Below are positions 19,312 through 27,568 of a DNA stretch of 64,000 nt, one piece after another. Source of the stretch: Saccharothrix ecbatanensis (GTDB lineage Bacteria; Actinomycetota; Actinomycetes; Mycobacteriales; Pseudonocardiaceae); assembly GCF_014205015.1 (NCBI RefSeq), contig NZ_JACHMO010000001.1:7192001-7256000 (forward strand). The letters run 5' to 3'. The position numbers and the translations under genes were made by a program. Position 1 is the stretch's first letter. Every line of letters begins with the position of its first letter. The notes under the pieces are model-generated. The model was not told the DNA's origin. It searched no databases and saw only the letters and a list, made by a program, of their open reading frames with translations.

Positions 19312-19590
19312 TCAGACCCAGGCGCCCATCAACGTCTGCCACTCGTGCACGCGCGTCTCGGCGATCACGCCGGCGGCCGTGTACGGGTCGGCGGCGATGA
19401 TTTCCCGCAACTCGTCCTCGTCCGCCGCCTCGTAGACCAGCAGGGCGCCGGTCTGGTCCGCGTAGGGGCCCGAGACGAGCAGCGCACCCCGTTCCACCAG
19501 CGACGCCAGGTACTCCCGGTGCGCGGGCCGGACCTCCAGCCGCGCGCCCTCGTCGTGCCCGTAAACCAACTCGACCGCGAACCTGGCCAT
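19312..19590 (-). CDS. YciI-family protein
   Basis: 92 residues with the ferredoxin-like YciI fold: ARFAVELVYGHDEGARLEVRP at the start, HREYLASLVERGALLVSGPY in the middle with the conserved His-Asp/Glu character, and DPYTAAGVI. Members are small enzymes or enzyme partners (for example muconolactone-type); no pathway is indicated here. ATG 19590. It is divergent from the sigma factor gene, about 66 nt apart. Confidence 0.9.
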   Translation of the reverse strand: MARFAVELVYGHDEGARLEVRPAHREYLASLVERGALLVSGPYADQTGALLVYEAADEDELREIIAADPYTAAGVIAETRVHEWQTLMGAWV

Positions 19591-19656
19591 CGAAACCTCG
19601 TCTCCGTTGTGCAGCGCCGCGCCGAAGCTACCCGGCGAGGAGGTAACGTCACGTTC

Positions 19657-20235
19657 GTGGTCGGTCCGGAGGCGAACAGCGGCGGCATCGCGCGTGTGCA
19701 GGACACGCTGACGAACCTGCGCATCCAGGACGGCGCGGCCCCGGCCCCGACCGGCCCGCTGACGCTGGAAGACCTGTACCGCCAGCACCGGATGCGGTTG
19801 GTCAGGCTGGCGCTGCTGCTGGTCGACGAGCCGGCGACGGCGGAGGACGTGGTGCAGGAGGCGTTCACCGGCCTGCACCGGAACTGGTCCAACCTGCGGG
19901 ACGCGCAGGCGGCCGTCGGCTACCTGCGGACAGCGGTGGTCAACGGGTCGCGCAGCGTGCTCCGGCGCCGCAAGACGGCCCGCGACTACACCCCGCCGCA
20001 CGTGGCCAACGCGAGGTCGGCGGAAAGCCTCGCCATGCTCACCGCCGAGCACCAGGCGGTGGTGGCGGCGCTGTCCCAGTTGCCGCCGAGGCAGCGTGAA
20101 GTGCTCGTGCTGCGGTACTACGGCGACCTGTCCGAGGCGGAGATCGCCGAGGCCACCGGCATCAGCAAGGGCACCGTGAAGAGCACCGCCAGCCGTGCCC
20201 TGGACGCCCTCCAGAAGATCATGGCCGGCCGCTGA
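19657..20235 (+). CDS. ECF-type RNA polymerase sigma factor (SigE/SigM-like)
   Basis: 192 residues. After a 35-residue flexible N-terminus, region 2 (LYRQHRMRLVRLALLLVDEP, then AEDVVQEAFTGLHRNW) binds core polymerase and the -10 element; region 4 (LSQLPPRQREVLVLRYYGDL and ATGISKGTVKSTASRAL) reads the -35. It is of the short SigE-like family common in actinomycetes. No anti-sigma gene follows; a terminator hairpin does. TAACGT (19644-19649) is 7 bases before GTG 19657, which supports this start and a leaderless message. Confidence 0.9.
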   Translation: MVGPEANSGGIARVQDTLTNLRIQDGAAPAPTGPLTLEDLYRQHRMRLVRLALLLVDEPATAEDVVQEAFTGLHRNWSNLRDAQAAVGYLRTAVVNGSRSVLRRRKTARDYTPPHVANARSAESLAMLTAEHQAVVAALSQLPPRQREVLVLRYYGDLSEAEIAEATGISKGTVKSTASRALDALQKIMAGR

Positions 20236-20251
20236 CCCGGTAACGCCTGCC

Positions 20252-20277
20252 AGGGGTCCCCTCGATCGGGGATCCCC
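20252..20277 (+). terminator. Terminator after the sigma factor gene
   Basis: AGGGG-TCCCC and GGGGA-TCCCCT arms pair with one bulged base around TCGATC, 16 bp after the stop. Confidence 0.6.
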
Positions 20278-20432
20278 TCGCGGCATAGCCAACCACAAGG
20301 GTCGGACGTTGCGCGGCTGCGAACGCGCGCCTGTGGATAACTCCCGTTGCGGCGTTCCCGCGCGCTGACGGCACTGCCCACCGCGGCCTTCCAGACCCTT
20401 CCGACGCCACCCGTCTCGACGTGTGCCGCCGC

Positions 20433-20448
20433 ACTGGACTAGCCCAAT
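20433..20448. promoter_or_regulatory. dre-like DasR operator, distal copy
   Basis: Compared with the published DasR-responsive consensus ACTGGTCTAGACCACT, 13 of 16 positions agree (ACTGGACTAGCCCAAT). It lies 52-67 bp before the ROK kinase start. Confidence 0.55.
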
Positions 20449-20454
20449 CCGCTA

Positions 20455-20470
20455 CTTGGTATAGACCAAT
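20455..20470. promoter_or_regulatory. dre-like DasR operator, proximal copy
   Basis: The core TGGTATAGACCA (20457-20468) matches 11 of 12 bases of TGGTCTAGACCA and is palindromic except at one pair. It sits 30-45 bp before the nagK start, over the expected promoter. DasR is a GntR repressor released by glucosamine-6-phosphate in Streptomyces, where nagKA is a known target. Confidence 0.7.
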
Positions 20471-20499
20471 GGCGGTCGCATGCCGCACTATCGGTCCTC

Positions 20500-21405
20500 G
20501 TGGCGCGCACTAGACACGTAATAGCCGTCGACGTAGGCGGAACCGAGACCAAGGCCGCTCTGGTCACCGGCACCCCCACCGGGGTGCGGCCGGTGAAGCA
20601 GCAGCGCCGTCCCACCAGGCACGGCGGCGACGCCGTGGTCGAGGACGTCACCGCCTTGGTCGACGAACTGCGCTCCGCGTCCGAACACCCCGTCGACGCG
20701 ATCGGCGTGGTGGTGCCGGGCATCGTGGACGACGCCACCGGCACCGGCGTCTACTCGGCGAACCTGGGCTGGCGGAACTACCCGTTCAGGTCACGCCTGG
20801 AGGCGAGCACCAACCTGCCCACCGCCTTCGGCCACGACGTCCGCGCCGCCGCCCTGGCCGAACTCCGCCAGGGCGGTGCCCAAGGCCTGCTCAACGCGGT
20901 GATCATGCCGATCGGCACCGGTATCGCCGCCGCGCTCGTCCTGGACGGCCGGGTCTCCACCGCGCCGGGCGAGATCGGGCACGTGGACGTCGGCCACGGC
21001 GACCCGTGCGGCTGCGGGCAGACGGGGTGCGTGGAGGCGAGGGCGAGCAGCGCGGCCATCGCCCGCCGCTACACCCAGCGGACCGGACGGCCCGTCAAGG
21101 GCGCCGCGGACGTAGCCCGGCTGCTCGATTCGGGCGACACGGACGCGGCGGCGGTGTGGGGAGAGGCCGTGGACGCGCTGGCTAAGGGCATCCTGCTGCT
21201 AGCCGCATTGTTGGGACCGGAAGCCGTGGTGCTGGGCGGTGGCCTGGCACTGGCGGGCCCGTTGCTGACGGACCCGCTGGGCGGACGACTGGACGAGTTG
21301 ACCACGTTCCAGCGACGCCCGGAACTGCGGCCGGCGGCGTTGGGCGACGAGGCCGGGTGCCTCGGAGCCGCGCTGCTGGCCATCGACATGCTGGAGGACA
21401 GATGA
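20500..21405 (+). CDS. nagK: ROK-family sugar kinase, probably N-acetylglucosamine kinase
   Basis: 301 residues. The ATP-binding start (IAVDVGGTETKAAL), the sugar site (GHDVRAAALAELRQGGA), and the ROK zinc motif CGCGQTGCVEA preceded by GEIGHVDVGHGDPC are present. ROK kinases act on glucose, GlcNAc or related sugars. The nagA gene overlaps by 4 bp and dre-like sites lie upstream, which together favour GlcNAc phosphorylation to GlcNAc-6-phosphate over glucokinase. GTG 20500 has no clear ribosome site. The specificity is an inference from context. Confidence 0.85.
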   Translation: MARTRHVIAVDVGGTETKAALVTGTPTGVRPVKQQRRPTRHGGDAVVEDVTALVDELRSASEHPVDAIGVVVPGIVDDATGTGVYSANLGWRNYPFRSRLEASTNLPTAFGHDVRAAALAELRQGGAQGLLNAVIMPIGTGIAAALVLDGRVSTAPGEIGHVDVGHGDPCGCGQTGCVEARASSAAIARRYTQRTGRPVKGAADVARLLDSGDTDAAAVWGEAVDALAKGILLLAALLGPEAVVLGGGLALAGPLLTDPLGGRLDELTTFQRRPELRPAALGDEAGCLGAALLAIDMLEDR

Positions 21406-22586
21406 GCACGTGGGGTGGACCCGTGGACGTGACCCTGACCGGTGGTCGGGTCGTCACGCCCGACGGGGTGCTCGAACAGGGGTGGGTCGCGGTGCGCGAC
21501 GGCCTGATCGCGGCCGTCGGCGACGGGGTGGCGCCGGACGGCCCGACCCGTGACGTGAACGGGGGGTGGCTGGTACCGGGCTTCGTCGACATCCACTGCC
21601 ACGGTGGCGGCGGTGAGGCGTTCACCAGCGCCGACCCGGCCCGGGTGATCAAGGCGGCGAACGCGCACCGCAGGCACGGCACCACCACCATGCTCGCCAG
21701 CCTGGTGTCCCGACCGATCCCGGAACTGGCCGACCAGGTCAAGGCGCTGACCGAACTCGTGCGGGACGGCGTCGTCGCCGGCATCCACCTGGAGGGGCCG
21801 TTCCTGTCCGCCGCACGCTGCGGCGCGCACGACCCGGCCATCCTGTGCCCGCCGGACCGGGCGTCGATCGACCGGCTGCTCGACGCGGGCGACAACACCG
21901 TCCGGATGATCACCGTCGCACCCGAGCTCGAACACGGGGTGGACGCGGTACGCCACCTGGTGGAAAGCGGTGTCCTGGCCGCGATCGGCCACACCGACGC
22001 GACCGAGGCGCAGATCCGCCCGGCGGTCGAGGCCGGCGCGACCGTCGCCACCCACCTGTTCAACGGGATGCGCCCGCTGCACCACCGCGAGCCCGGCCCG
22101 ATCGGCGCGCTCCTGGACGACGAGCGCGTCACCGTCGAGCTGATCTGCGACCTGGTGCACCTGCACCCGACCGCCGTCCGCCTGGCCGCACGGCACGCGG
22201 GCGTCGGGCGGACGGTCCTGGTCACGGACGCGATAGCGGCGGCGGGCGTGGGCGACGGCGTCTACGACGTGGGTGGCCTGGAAGTGCGGGTGGTGGACGG
22301 TGTGCCGACGCTCGCCGGCGGCGCGGCCCTCGCGGGCAGCACGCTGACCATGGACGCCGCGTTCCGCAACGCGGTCCAGTCGTGCGGCCTCACCATCGAG
22401 GAGGCCGTGCACGCCACGTCCACCCGGCCGGCGCGGCTGCTCGGCCTGGAGGAGCAGACCGGTGAGCTGCGGGCGGGTCTGGCGGCGGACATCGTCGTGC
22501 TGGACCCCGAGCTGAAGCCGCGCGAGGTCATGGCCAGGGGCGCGTGGGTAGCCTCGGGTGGAGCAGGCGTCCAGGTGAAGGACTGA
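21402..22586 (+). CDS. nagA: N-acetylglucosamine-6-phosphate deacetylase
   Basis: 394 residues, the usual length. An amidohydrolase barrel with DIHCHGGGGEAF (metal-binding His pair region), GIHLEGPFLSAARCGAH (catalytic-site Glu), IGHTDAT and THLFNGMRPLHHREPG (substrate and metal histidines), and VTDAIAAAG with the catalytic Asp. It removes acetate from GlcNAc-6-phosphate to give glucosamine-6-phosphate, the DasR effector. ATG 21402 overlaps the nagK stop (ATGA), so translation is coupled. No nagB follows in the window. Confidence 0.95.
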   Translation: MSTWGGPVDVTLTGGRVVTPDGVLEQGWVAVRDGLIAAVGDGVAPDGPTRDVNGGWLVPGFVDIHCHGGGGEAFTSADPARVIKAANAHRRHGTTTMLASLVSRPIPELADQVKALTELVRDGVVAGIHLEGPFLSAARCGAHDPAILCPPDRASIDRLLDAGDNTVRMITVAPELEHGVDAVRHLVESGVLAAIGHTDATEAQIRPAVEAGATVATHLFNGMRPLHHREPGPIGALLDDERVTVELICDLVHLHPTAVRLAARHAGVGRTVLVTDAIAAAGVGDGVYDVGGLEVRVVDGVPTLAGGAALAGSTLTMDAAFRNAVQSCGLTIEEAVHATSTRPARLLGLEEQTGELRAGLAADIVVLDPELKPREVMARGAWVASGGAGVQVKD

Positions 22587-22598
22587 GAGACCGATCAC

Positions 22599-22784
22599 GT
22601 GCCAGATGACCACGAGAAGCTGGTGGCCGACGCCCTCCGCGCGCAGGCCACCAGCTCCGGCGCGCACCCGCACCAGCCCGTCCGCGAGGCCCGCCCGTCG
22701 CTCGGCGCGGGGTGGGTGCTGTTGCTCGCGGTGCTCCTGGGACTGGCGGCCGGCACGGTCGTCGCGGTGATTACGCTCAGTTGA
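22599..22784 (+). CDS. Small single-span membrane protein
   Basis: 61 residues. A polar, His-rich N-terminal part (MPDDHEKLVADALRAQ, then GAHPHQPVREARPS) is followed by one membrane helix (GWVLLLAVLLGLAAGTVVAVI) at the C-terminus. It starts 12 nt after nagA with GTG 22599 and probably belongs to that transcript. No family recognised; it is of the type often found between nagA and other genes in Pseudonocardiaceae, by memory. Confidence 0.7.
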   Translation: MPDDHEKLVADALRAQATSSGAHPHQPVREARPSLGAGWVLLLAVLLGLAAGTVVAVITLS

Positions 22785-22803
22785 TGCCTGTAACGTGGTC
22801 GCC

Positions 22804-23544
22804 GTGACGGTCGCGCCCACTTCCACGGTTGCCCTCGGCCCGGACTGGCTGGACCCGCAGATCCTGCTCCAAGGACTCGGGCCCTACATGCTGGTCGGCC
22901 TGTGCTTCATCATCTTCGCGGAATGCGGCCTGCTGGTGGGCTTCTTCCTGCCCGGCGACTCGCTGCTGTTCACCGCGGGCCTGTTCGTGTCCACCGGGTT
23001 GATGGACTACCCGTTGTGGCTGGTGTGCGTGCTGCTCACGGTGTGCGCGCTGGTGGGCAACGTGGTCGGCTACTGGATCGGCTACCGGGCCGGCCCGGCG
23101 CTGTTCAGCAGGCCCGAGTCGAAGATCTTCAAGAAGGAGTACGTCGAGAAGACGCAGGAGTTCTTCGAGCGGTACGGCGCCCGCGCGATCGTGATGGCCC
23201 GGTTCGTGCCGATCGTGCGGACGTTCATCACCGCGATGGCGGGCGTGGGCAGGATGGACCAGCGCCGGTACTTCACGTACTCGCTCATCGGCGGCATCGT
23301 GTGGGCCGCGGGCCTCACGGTGCTGGGCTACTTCCTCGGCCAGATCCAGTTCGTGCGCGACCAGCTCGAAGTGATCGTCGTCCTGATCGCGTTCCTCTCG
23401 ATCGTCCCGATCATCATCGAGGTGATCAAGTCGCGCCGGGAGAAGAAGGCGCTGCTCGCCCAGGAGGCGGACGACATCACCCAGATCATCGACATGGTGG
23501 ACGACCGGATGGACGAGACCCAGCAGATCAAGCGGATCGACTAG
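22804..23544 (+). CDS. DedA-family (VTT) membrane protein, copy 1
   Basis: 246 residues. The SNARE-associated/VTT domain is clear: FAECGLLVGFFLPGDSLLF with the conserved Glu and FLPGD loop, YWIGYRAGPALF, and FFERYGARAIVMARFVPIVR with the G-x-x-x-R-F-x-P-x-x-R motif. DedA proteins are thought to flip phospholipids or undecaprenyl phosphate across the plasma membrane. TAACGT (22791-22796) is 7 bases before GTG 22804, supporting that start over GTG 22795. The C-terminal charged tail (~residues 215-246) is cytosolic. A paralogue lies at 26252-26926. Confidence 0.93.
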   Translation: MTVAPTSTVALGPDWLDPQILLQGLGPYMLVGLCFIIFAECGLLVGFFLPGDSLLFTAGLFVSTGLMDYPLWLVCVLLTVCALVGNVVGYWIGYRAGPALFSRPESKIFKKEYVEKTQEFFERYGARAIVMARFVPIVRTFITAMAGVGRMDQRRYFTYSLIGGIVWAAGLTVLGYFLGQIQFVRDQLEVIVVLIAFLSIVPIIIEVIKSRREKKALLAQEADDITQIIDMVDDRMDETQQIKRID

Positions 23545-23549
23545 CGCTC

Positions 23550-23568
23550 CGGCTCGAACATCGAGCCG
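23550..23568 (+). terminator. Hairpin after the first DedA gene
   Basis: CGGCTCGA and TCGAGCCG (8 bp) flank ACA, starting 6 bp after the stop codon. Confidence 0.6.
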
Positions 23569-23703
23569 GGTTGCACCGATGATGCCTGTCATGCGCTCGA
23601 ACCATGGTCGTGGGACTCAGGTGGGATGTCCTGCCATAGCGAACGGCCCCCGGCGTCCGAAGATGCCAGGGGTCGCTACGTTCGCACCGGGGTGCGCGCC
23701 GTT

Positions 23704-23889
23704 CTAGCCATCGCGCCGGGCGGTCCGCGCCACCGTGAGGAACGCATCGAACTTCTCCGGCGCGAACGACAGGGTCGGCCCTGGGTGCTTGCTGTCGCGC
23801 ACCGCTGCACGCCTCGCGCTGCGGTCCACCTCTACGCAGTCGGACGTCGAGCCGGACCTAGTCGACTTCCTCCACCGCGTTCCGTCCAT
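23704..23889 (-). CDS. DUF397 family protein
   Basis: 61 residues, the full length of this actinobacterial family: TRWRKSTRSGSTSDCVEVD and VRDSKHPGPTLSFAPEKFDAFL are the two conserved blocks. DUF397 proteins are paired with HTH/DUF5753 regulators, for example in BldB/WhiJ-type systems of Streptomyces. The partner here lies next to it on the opposite strand but is broken. ATG 23889. A long imperfect hairpin (about 23638-23685) after the stop probably ends transcription. Confidence 0.88.
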   Translation of the reverse strand: MDGTRWRKSTRSGSTSDCVEVDRSARRAAVRDSKHPGPTLSFAPEKFDAFLTVARTARRDG

Positions 23890-23949
23890 CCGCTCGGCCC
23901 TCCATCGCCTCGGCCATCGCGACGATGACCCGGAGCGATTCTGTCTCGG

Positions 23950-24644
23950 TCATCGAAACAGCGAGCAGCCGGGTTGCGGCGAGATCGGCGCGCTGCTCGG
24001 CCGCCTGGGCACCGCCCCGCCCACCCGCGACCGGATCCTCGCCATCGCCCGGCGAGCCCGCCACCGGCAGCTTCATGCGACTGCACGGCCCCGCCCCGGA
24101 CACCCTGGTCGCCCTGGCGTTGCACGAGCGGATGGCGCGGACCATCACCGGCTACGAACCGTTCACCGTCCCCAGCCTGGCCCAGACCGAGGACTACGCC
24201 CGCGCCCTGACCGGTGACAGCGCGATCGCCGCCGCCCGGATCGCCCGACAGGAGGCGCTTCACACCCTCAACCGGCCGGACACCGTCCTTTACGTCCTCG
24301 AGGCCGCAGTGCGCGGGGTGGTCGGCGGCCCGGCGGTCATGCGGGACCAGATGCTGCGACTGGCCATGATGTGCGAGACGACACGGGTCACGCCGCGACT
24401 CGTCCCGATGGATGCCCCGTTCGACGATGCCGTCGTGCGCAACGGCGCACTACTGACCTTCACAGAGCCGATCAAGCCGTTGGCCTACGCGGAAACCGAC
24501 ACCGCAACCGTGTTCCACGAGGCCCCACAGATCGTCGCCCACTACGAGACGAAGATGCGGCGTCTCGATGCGCTGGCGTTGCCACCGGCCCAATCCAGGG
24601 CGATCTTCACCCACTGGGCCGACGTGTACGACCGCCTCGTGTGA
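23950..24644 (+). pseudogene. Broken HTH/DUF5753 (WhiJ-like) regulator
   Basis: The DUF5753 domain is recognisable from MRLHGPAPDTLVALALHERM through TYEP-like ITGYEPFTVPSLAQTEDYARA to the C-terminal FTHWADVYDRLV. The N-terminal helix-turn-helix that normally precedes it is missing: only its last helices appear (IGALLGRLGTAPPTRDRILAI) and these are in another frame, so a frameshift lies near 24065. Upstream there is no start with an HTH motif. The DUF397 gene on the other strand overlaps the place where the HTH should have begun. It is probably a non-functional remnant of a regulator/DUF397 pair. Confidence 0.7.
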
Positions 24645-24736
24645 AGTATCCGTCCCGCCGGCTCTACGCAAGGGCGCCAACGGTGCCTCATGGACACCTT
24701 CACGGTCCACGAGGCTCGTTCAGTCAACGTCTCAGG

Positions 24737-26113
24737 TCACAACAGCTCGAACATCGAGCCGGGGTTGAACAGGTTCTCCGGGTCCAGCGCGCGCTTGATC
24801 CCGCGGTGGACCCGCAGGCCGACCGGCCCGATCTCCTTGGCCAGCCACTCGCGCTTGATCTTGCCGACGCCGTGCTCGCCGGTGATCGTGCCGCCGAGCG
24901 CGAGCCCCAACCCCAGGATCTCGTCGAACGCCCGCTGCGCCCTGGCGAACTCGTCCGCCGACGACGGGTCGTAGACGATCGTCGGGTGCATGTTGCCGTC
25001 ACCGGCGTGCCCGACCACCGCGATCCGCAGCCCGACCGACTCGCTGATCCGCTCGCACCCGGCGATCAGGTCGGCGATCCTGGTCCGCGGCACGCACACG
25101 TCGTCGGTGAGCCACGCCCCGTAGACCTCCAGCGCGGTCAGCACGGCCCGCCGCGCGGTCAGCAGGTCACGGCCCTCGCTCAGGTCCTCGGTCGCGTAGA
25201 CGAGATCCGCGCCCGCCGCCACGCACGCCTGCTCGATCGCGGCCAGTTCCCGGCGCCCGGCCTCACCACCCGAGTCGGACTGGCAGAGCAGGAGCGCCGC
25301 GTCGGCGTTCAGGTCGGTCTTGAGGTACTGCTCGACGGCCTTGATGGACGTCCGGTCCATGATCTCCATCAACGACGGCACGATGCCCTCGGTCACCACC
25401 CGGCTCACCGCCACGCCGGCGGCGGCCGTGCTGCCGAACGCGGCCACCAACGTCGCCGGAGCCTGCGGCAACGGCCGCAACGCCAGGGTCGCGCGGGTGA
25501 TCACGCCGAGGGTGCCCTCGCTGCCGACGAACAGCTTGGTCAGGTCGTACCCGGCCACGCCCTTGACGGTCCGCCGGCCGGTCCGCAGCAGCTCGCCGTC
25601 CGCCAGCACCACGTCCAGCCCGAGCACCGAGTCCGTGGTGACGCCGTACTTCACGCAGCACAGCCCGCCGGCGTTGGTGGAGAGGTTCCCGCCGATCGTG
25701 CACCAGTCGTAGCTGGACGGGTCCGGCGGGTAGAACAGCCCGTGCTTCTCCACCGCGTCACGCAGGTCGAGGTTCACCACACCGGGCTCGACCACGGCCA
25801 GCCGGTTGTCCGGGTCGATCTCCAGGATGGCGTTCATCTTCGTGGTCACCAGGACCACGCAGCCCTCGACGGCGTTCGCGGCGCCCGACAGGCCACTGCC
25901 CGCCCCGCGCGGCACGATCGGCGTCCGGGCCGCCGCACACGCCCGGACCACCGCCTGGACCTGCTCGGTCGACGTCGGCAGCACGACGGCAAGCGGCTGC
26001 CCGTGAGGCGCCAACGGCATCATGTCGCGCCGGTAGCTCGCGGTGACGTCGACGTCGGTCAGCACCGCGCCGGCGCCGACGGCGGTGCGAAGTTCGGCGA
26101 GCAGGGGCTCCAT
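24737..26113 (-). CDS. FAD-linked oxidase, GlcD/D-lactate dehydrogenase type
   Basis: 458 residues. An FAD_binding_4 domain (PIVPRGAGSGLSGAANAVEG; PPDPSSYDWCTIGGNLSTNA; GYDLTKLFVGSEGTLG) is followed by the FAD-oxidase C-terminal domain (VVGHAGDGNMHPTI; GGTITGEHGVGKIKREWL). These enzymes oxidise 2-hydroxy acids such as glycolate or D-lactate and pass electrons onward. It stands alone, without glcE or glcF. TAGCGT lies six bases before ATG 26113 on the minus strand, so the mRNA is probably leaderless. The exact hydroxy acid is unknown. Confidence 0.93.
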   Translation of the reverse strand: MEPLLAELRTAVGAGAVLTDVDVTASYRRDMMPLAPHGQPLAVVLPTSTEQVQAVVRACAAARTPIVPRGAGSGLSGAANAVEGCVVLVTTKMNAILEIDPDNRLAVVEPGVVNLDLRDAVEKHGLFYPPDPSSYDWCTIGGNLSTNAGGLCCVKYGVTTDSVLGLDVVLADGELLRTGRRTVKGVAGYDLTKLFVGSEGTLGVITRATLALRPLPQAPATLVAAFGSTAAAGVAVSRVVTEGIVPSLMEIMDRTSIKAVEQYLKTDLNADAALLLCQSDSGGEAGRRELAAIEQACVAAGADLVYATEDLSEGRDLLTARRAVLTALEVYGAWLTDDVCVPRTRIADLIAGCERISESVGLRIAVVGHAGDGNMHPTIVYDPSSADEFARAQRAFDEILGLGLALGGTITGEHGVGKIKREWLAKEIGPVGLRVHRGIKRALDPENLFNPGSMFELL

Positions 26114-26251
26114 CCGTCCACGCTAACCCCGGAACGGCGATGGCTCCAGCACGTGTTCGGGCCCGTACGGAGTGCCACGACTTCGAGGCTTCGGCAAGGC
26201 GTTATCCCCATGTCGCCCAGACGACACCGCGGTCCCACGTAGGCTGCCCTT

Positions 26252-26926
26252 GTGGTGTTGTCCGCATCGAGCGAAGCAGCAGCGTTCATCGACCTGGATT
26301 CCGCAGGCCCGTTGGCCGTGTGGCTGATCACGCTGAGCTTCATCTTCTTCGAGTGCGCGTTCATCTTCGGCCTGTTCCTGCCGGGTGACTCGCTGCTGTT
26401 CGCCGCCGGTGTGGTGCTCGCATCGCACGACGGTGAACTGTCGGCTTGGTTGCTGTCGCTCGCCGCGCTCATCGTGGCCGTCGTCGGCAACCAGATCGGC
26501 TACTACATCGGCCGGCACACCGGGACGCGACTACTCGCCCGGCGCGGTGGCAAGGTGCTCAACAAGGAGAACCTTGCCAAGGCCCGGGACTTCCTGGACC
26601 GACGCGGCTTCTGGGCCATCGTGCTGGCCCGCTGGATCCCGTGGGTGCGCACGCTCGCCCCGATGATCGCCGGCGCGGCCCGGATGGACCCGAAGCGGTT
26701 CATGCTGGCCACGACCATCGGCGCGATCGCCTGGGTGCCGACGCTGGTGCTCGCGGGCTACTACGGCGCCGGCCTGCTGACGGCCGTGCCGTGGCTGGAG
26801 ACGGCGGCCGTGGTCATCAGCATCGCCTTCTTCGTCGGCGGCACCGGCTACGGCTTCTACCGCTACCGGCAGGAGATGAAGAAGCCGGTGGACGAGGACG
26901 CCGTCGTCGTCGTCCCGCAGAACTGA
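26252..26926 (+). CDS. DedA-family (VTT) membrane protein, copy 2
   Basis: 224 residues. It has the same motif order as the copy at 22804-23544: FFECAFIFGLFLPGDSLLF, YYIGRHTGTRLL, and FLDRRGFWAIVLARWIPWVR with the conserved Gly and the Arg-x-x-Pro-x-x-Arg motif. It has a shorter N-terminus and a short acidic C-tail. TAGGCT (26240-26245) sits six bases before GTG 26252, as for the other copy, so both are probably leaderless. It may differ from copy 1 in lipid substrate or expression. It is convergent with the kinase gene, 6 nt apart. Confidence 0.93.
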   Translation: MVLSASSEAAAFIDLDSAGPLAVWLITLSFIFFECAFIFGLFLPGDSLLFAAGVVLASHDGELSAWLLSLAALIVAVVGNQIGYYIGRHTGTRLLARRGGKVLNKENLAKARDFLDRRGFWAIVLARWIPWVRTLAPMIAGAARMDPKRFMLATTIGAIAWVPTLVLAGYYGAGLLTAVPWLETAAVVISIAFFVGGTGYGFYRYRQEMKKPVDEDAVVVVPQN

Positions 26927-26932
26927 CGGGGC

Positions 26933-27568
26933 TCACAGCACTTCGGTGATCAGCAGGTCCGCGGCGGACTTGGACGCGTTCACCATGAGCGCGTTCACGT
27001 GGTCGGTCCCGTGCAGCACGCGTTCACGGGCGTCCTCCTCCGACCGCCCGTAGCGGACGTGCCGGTCGATCAGCCGGGCCACCCGCAGCTCCTCGTCGAT
27101 CATCAGGAACCACGCCTCGTCCAGCACGACCCGCACGCGCTTCCACCGGTCGTACTGGAGCAGCAGGTAGTTGCCCTCGGTGACGACCAGCGGCACGGAC
27201 GGGTCGACCGGCACCGCGCAGGCGATCGGTTCCTCGATCTCCCGGCGGAACTCCGGCGCGTACACGACGTCCGGCCCACATGCCTTCAACCGGCCGAGCA
27301 TGTCGACGTACCCGGGGATGTCGAACGTGTCCGGCGCGCCCTTCCGGTCGGCGAGGCCCAGCCGCTCCAGCTCGCGCTGGGCCAGGTGGAAGCCGTCCAT
27401 CCCGACCAGCACGGCGTCCTCGCCGAGCGCGTCCGCCAACCGGCGGGCCAACGTCGACTTGCCCGAGCCCGGCGCGCCGCCGATGCCGAGGAGCCTGCGT
27501 TCGCCGGTGTCCACCAGCCGTCGCGCCCGGTCGACCAACTCGTCGAACCTCACCCGCTGTCCCGCCAC
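26933..27568 (-). CDS. Nucleoside/sugar kinase of the uridine kinase-like P-loop family
   Basis: 211 residues. Walker A is GIGGAPGSGKSTL (about residues 28-40); FHLAQRELERLG and KGAPDTFDIPGYVDML are typical of the YggC/FrcK branch related to uridine and pantothenate kinases; a lid-like RLIDRHVRYGRSEEDARERV follows. The substrate is probably a sugar or sugar phosphate because it lies in an operon with a PfkB kinase (19-nt overlap) under a LacI site. GTG 27568 is chosen because it begins a compact domain. Confidence 0.85.
   Translation of the reverse strand: MAGQRVRFDELVDRARRLVDTGERRLLGIGGAPGSGKSTLARRLADALGEDAVLVGMDGFHLAQRELERLGLADRKGAPDTFDIPGYVDMLGRLKACGPDVVYAPEFRREIEEPIACAVPVDPSVPLVVTEGNYLLLQYDRWKRVRVVLDEAWFLMIDEELRVARLIDRHVRYGRSEEDARERVLHGTDHVNALMVNASKSAADLLITEVL

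Noticed and set aside
20500..21405. Glucokinase as the name of the ROK kinase
   Set aside because: Possible by sequence, but the 4-bp overlap with nagA and the dre sites make GlcNAc kinase the better reading.
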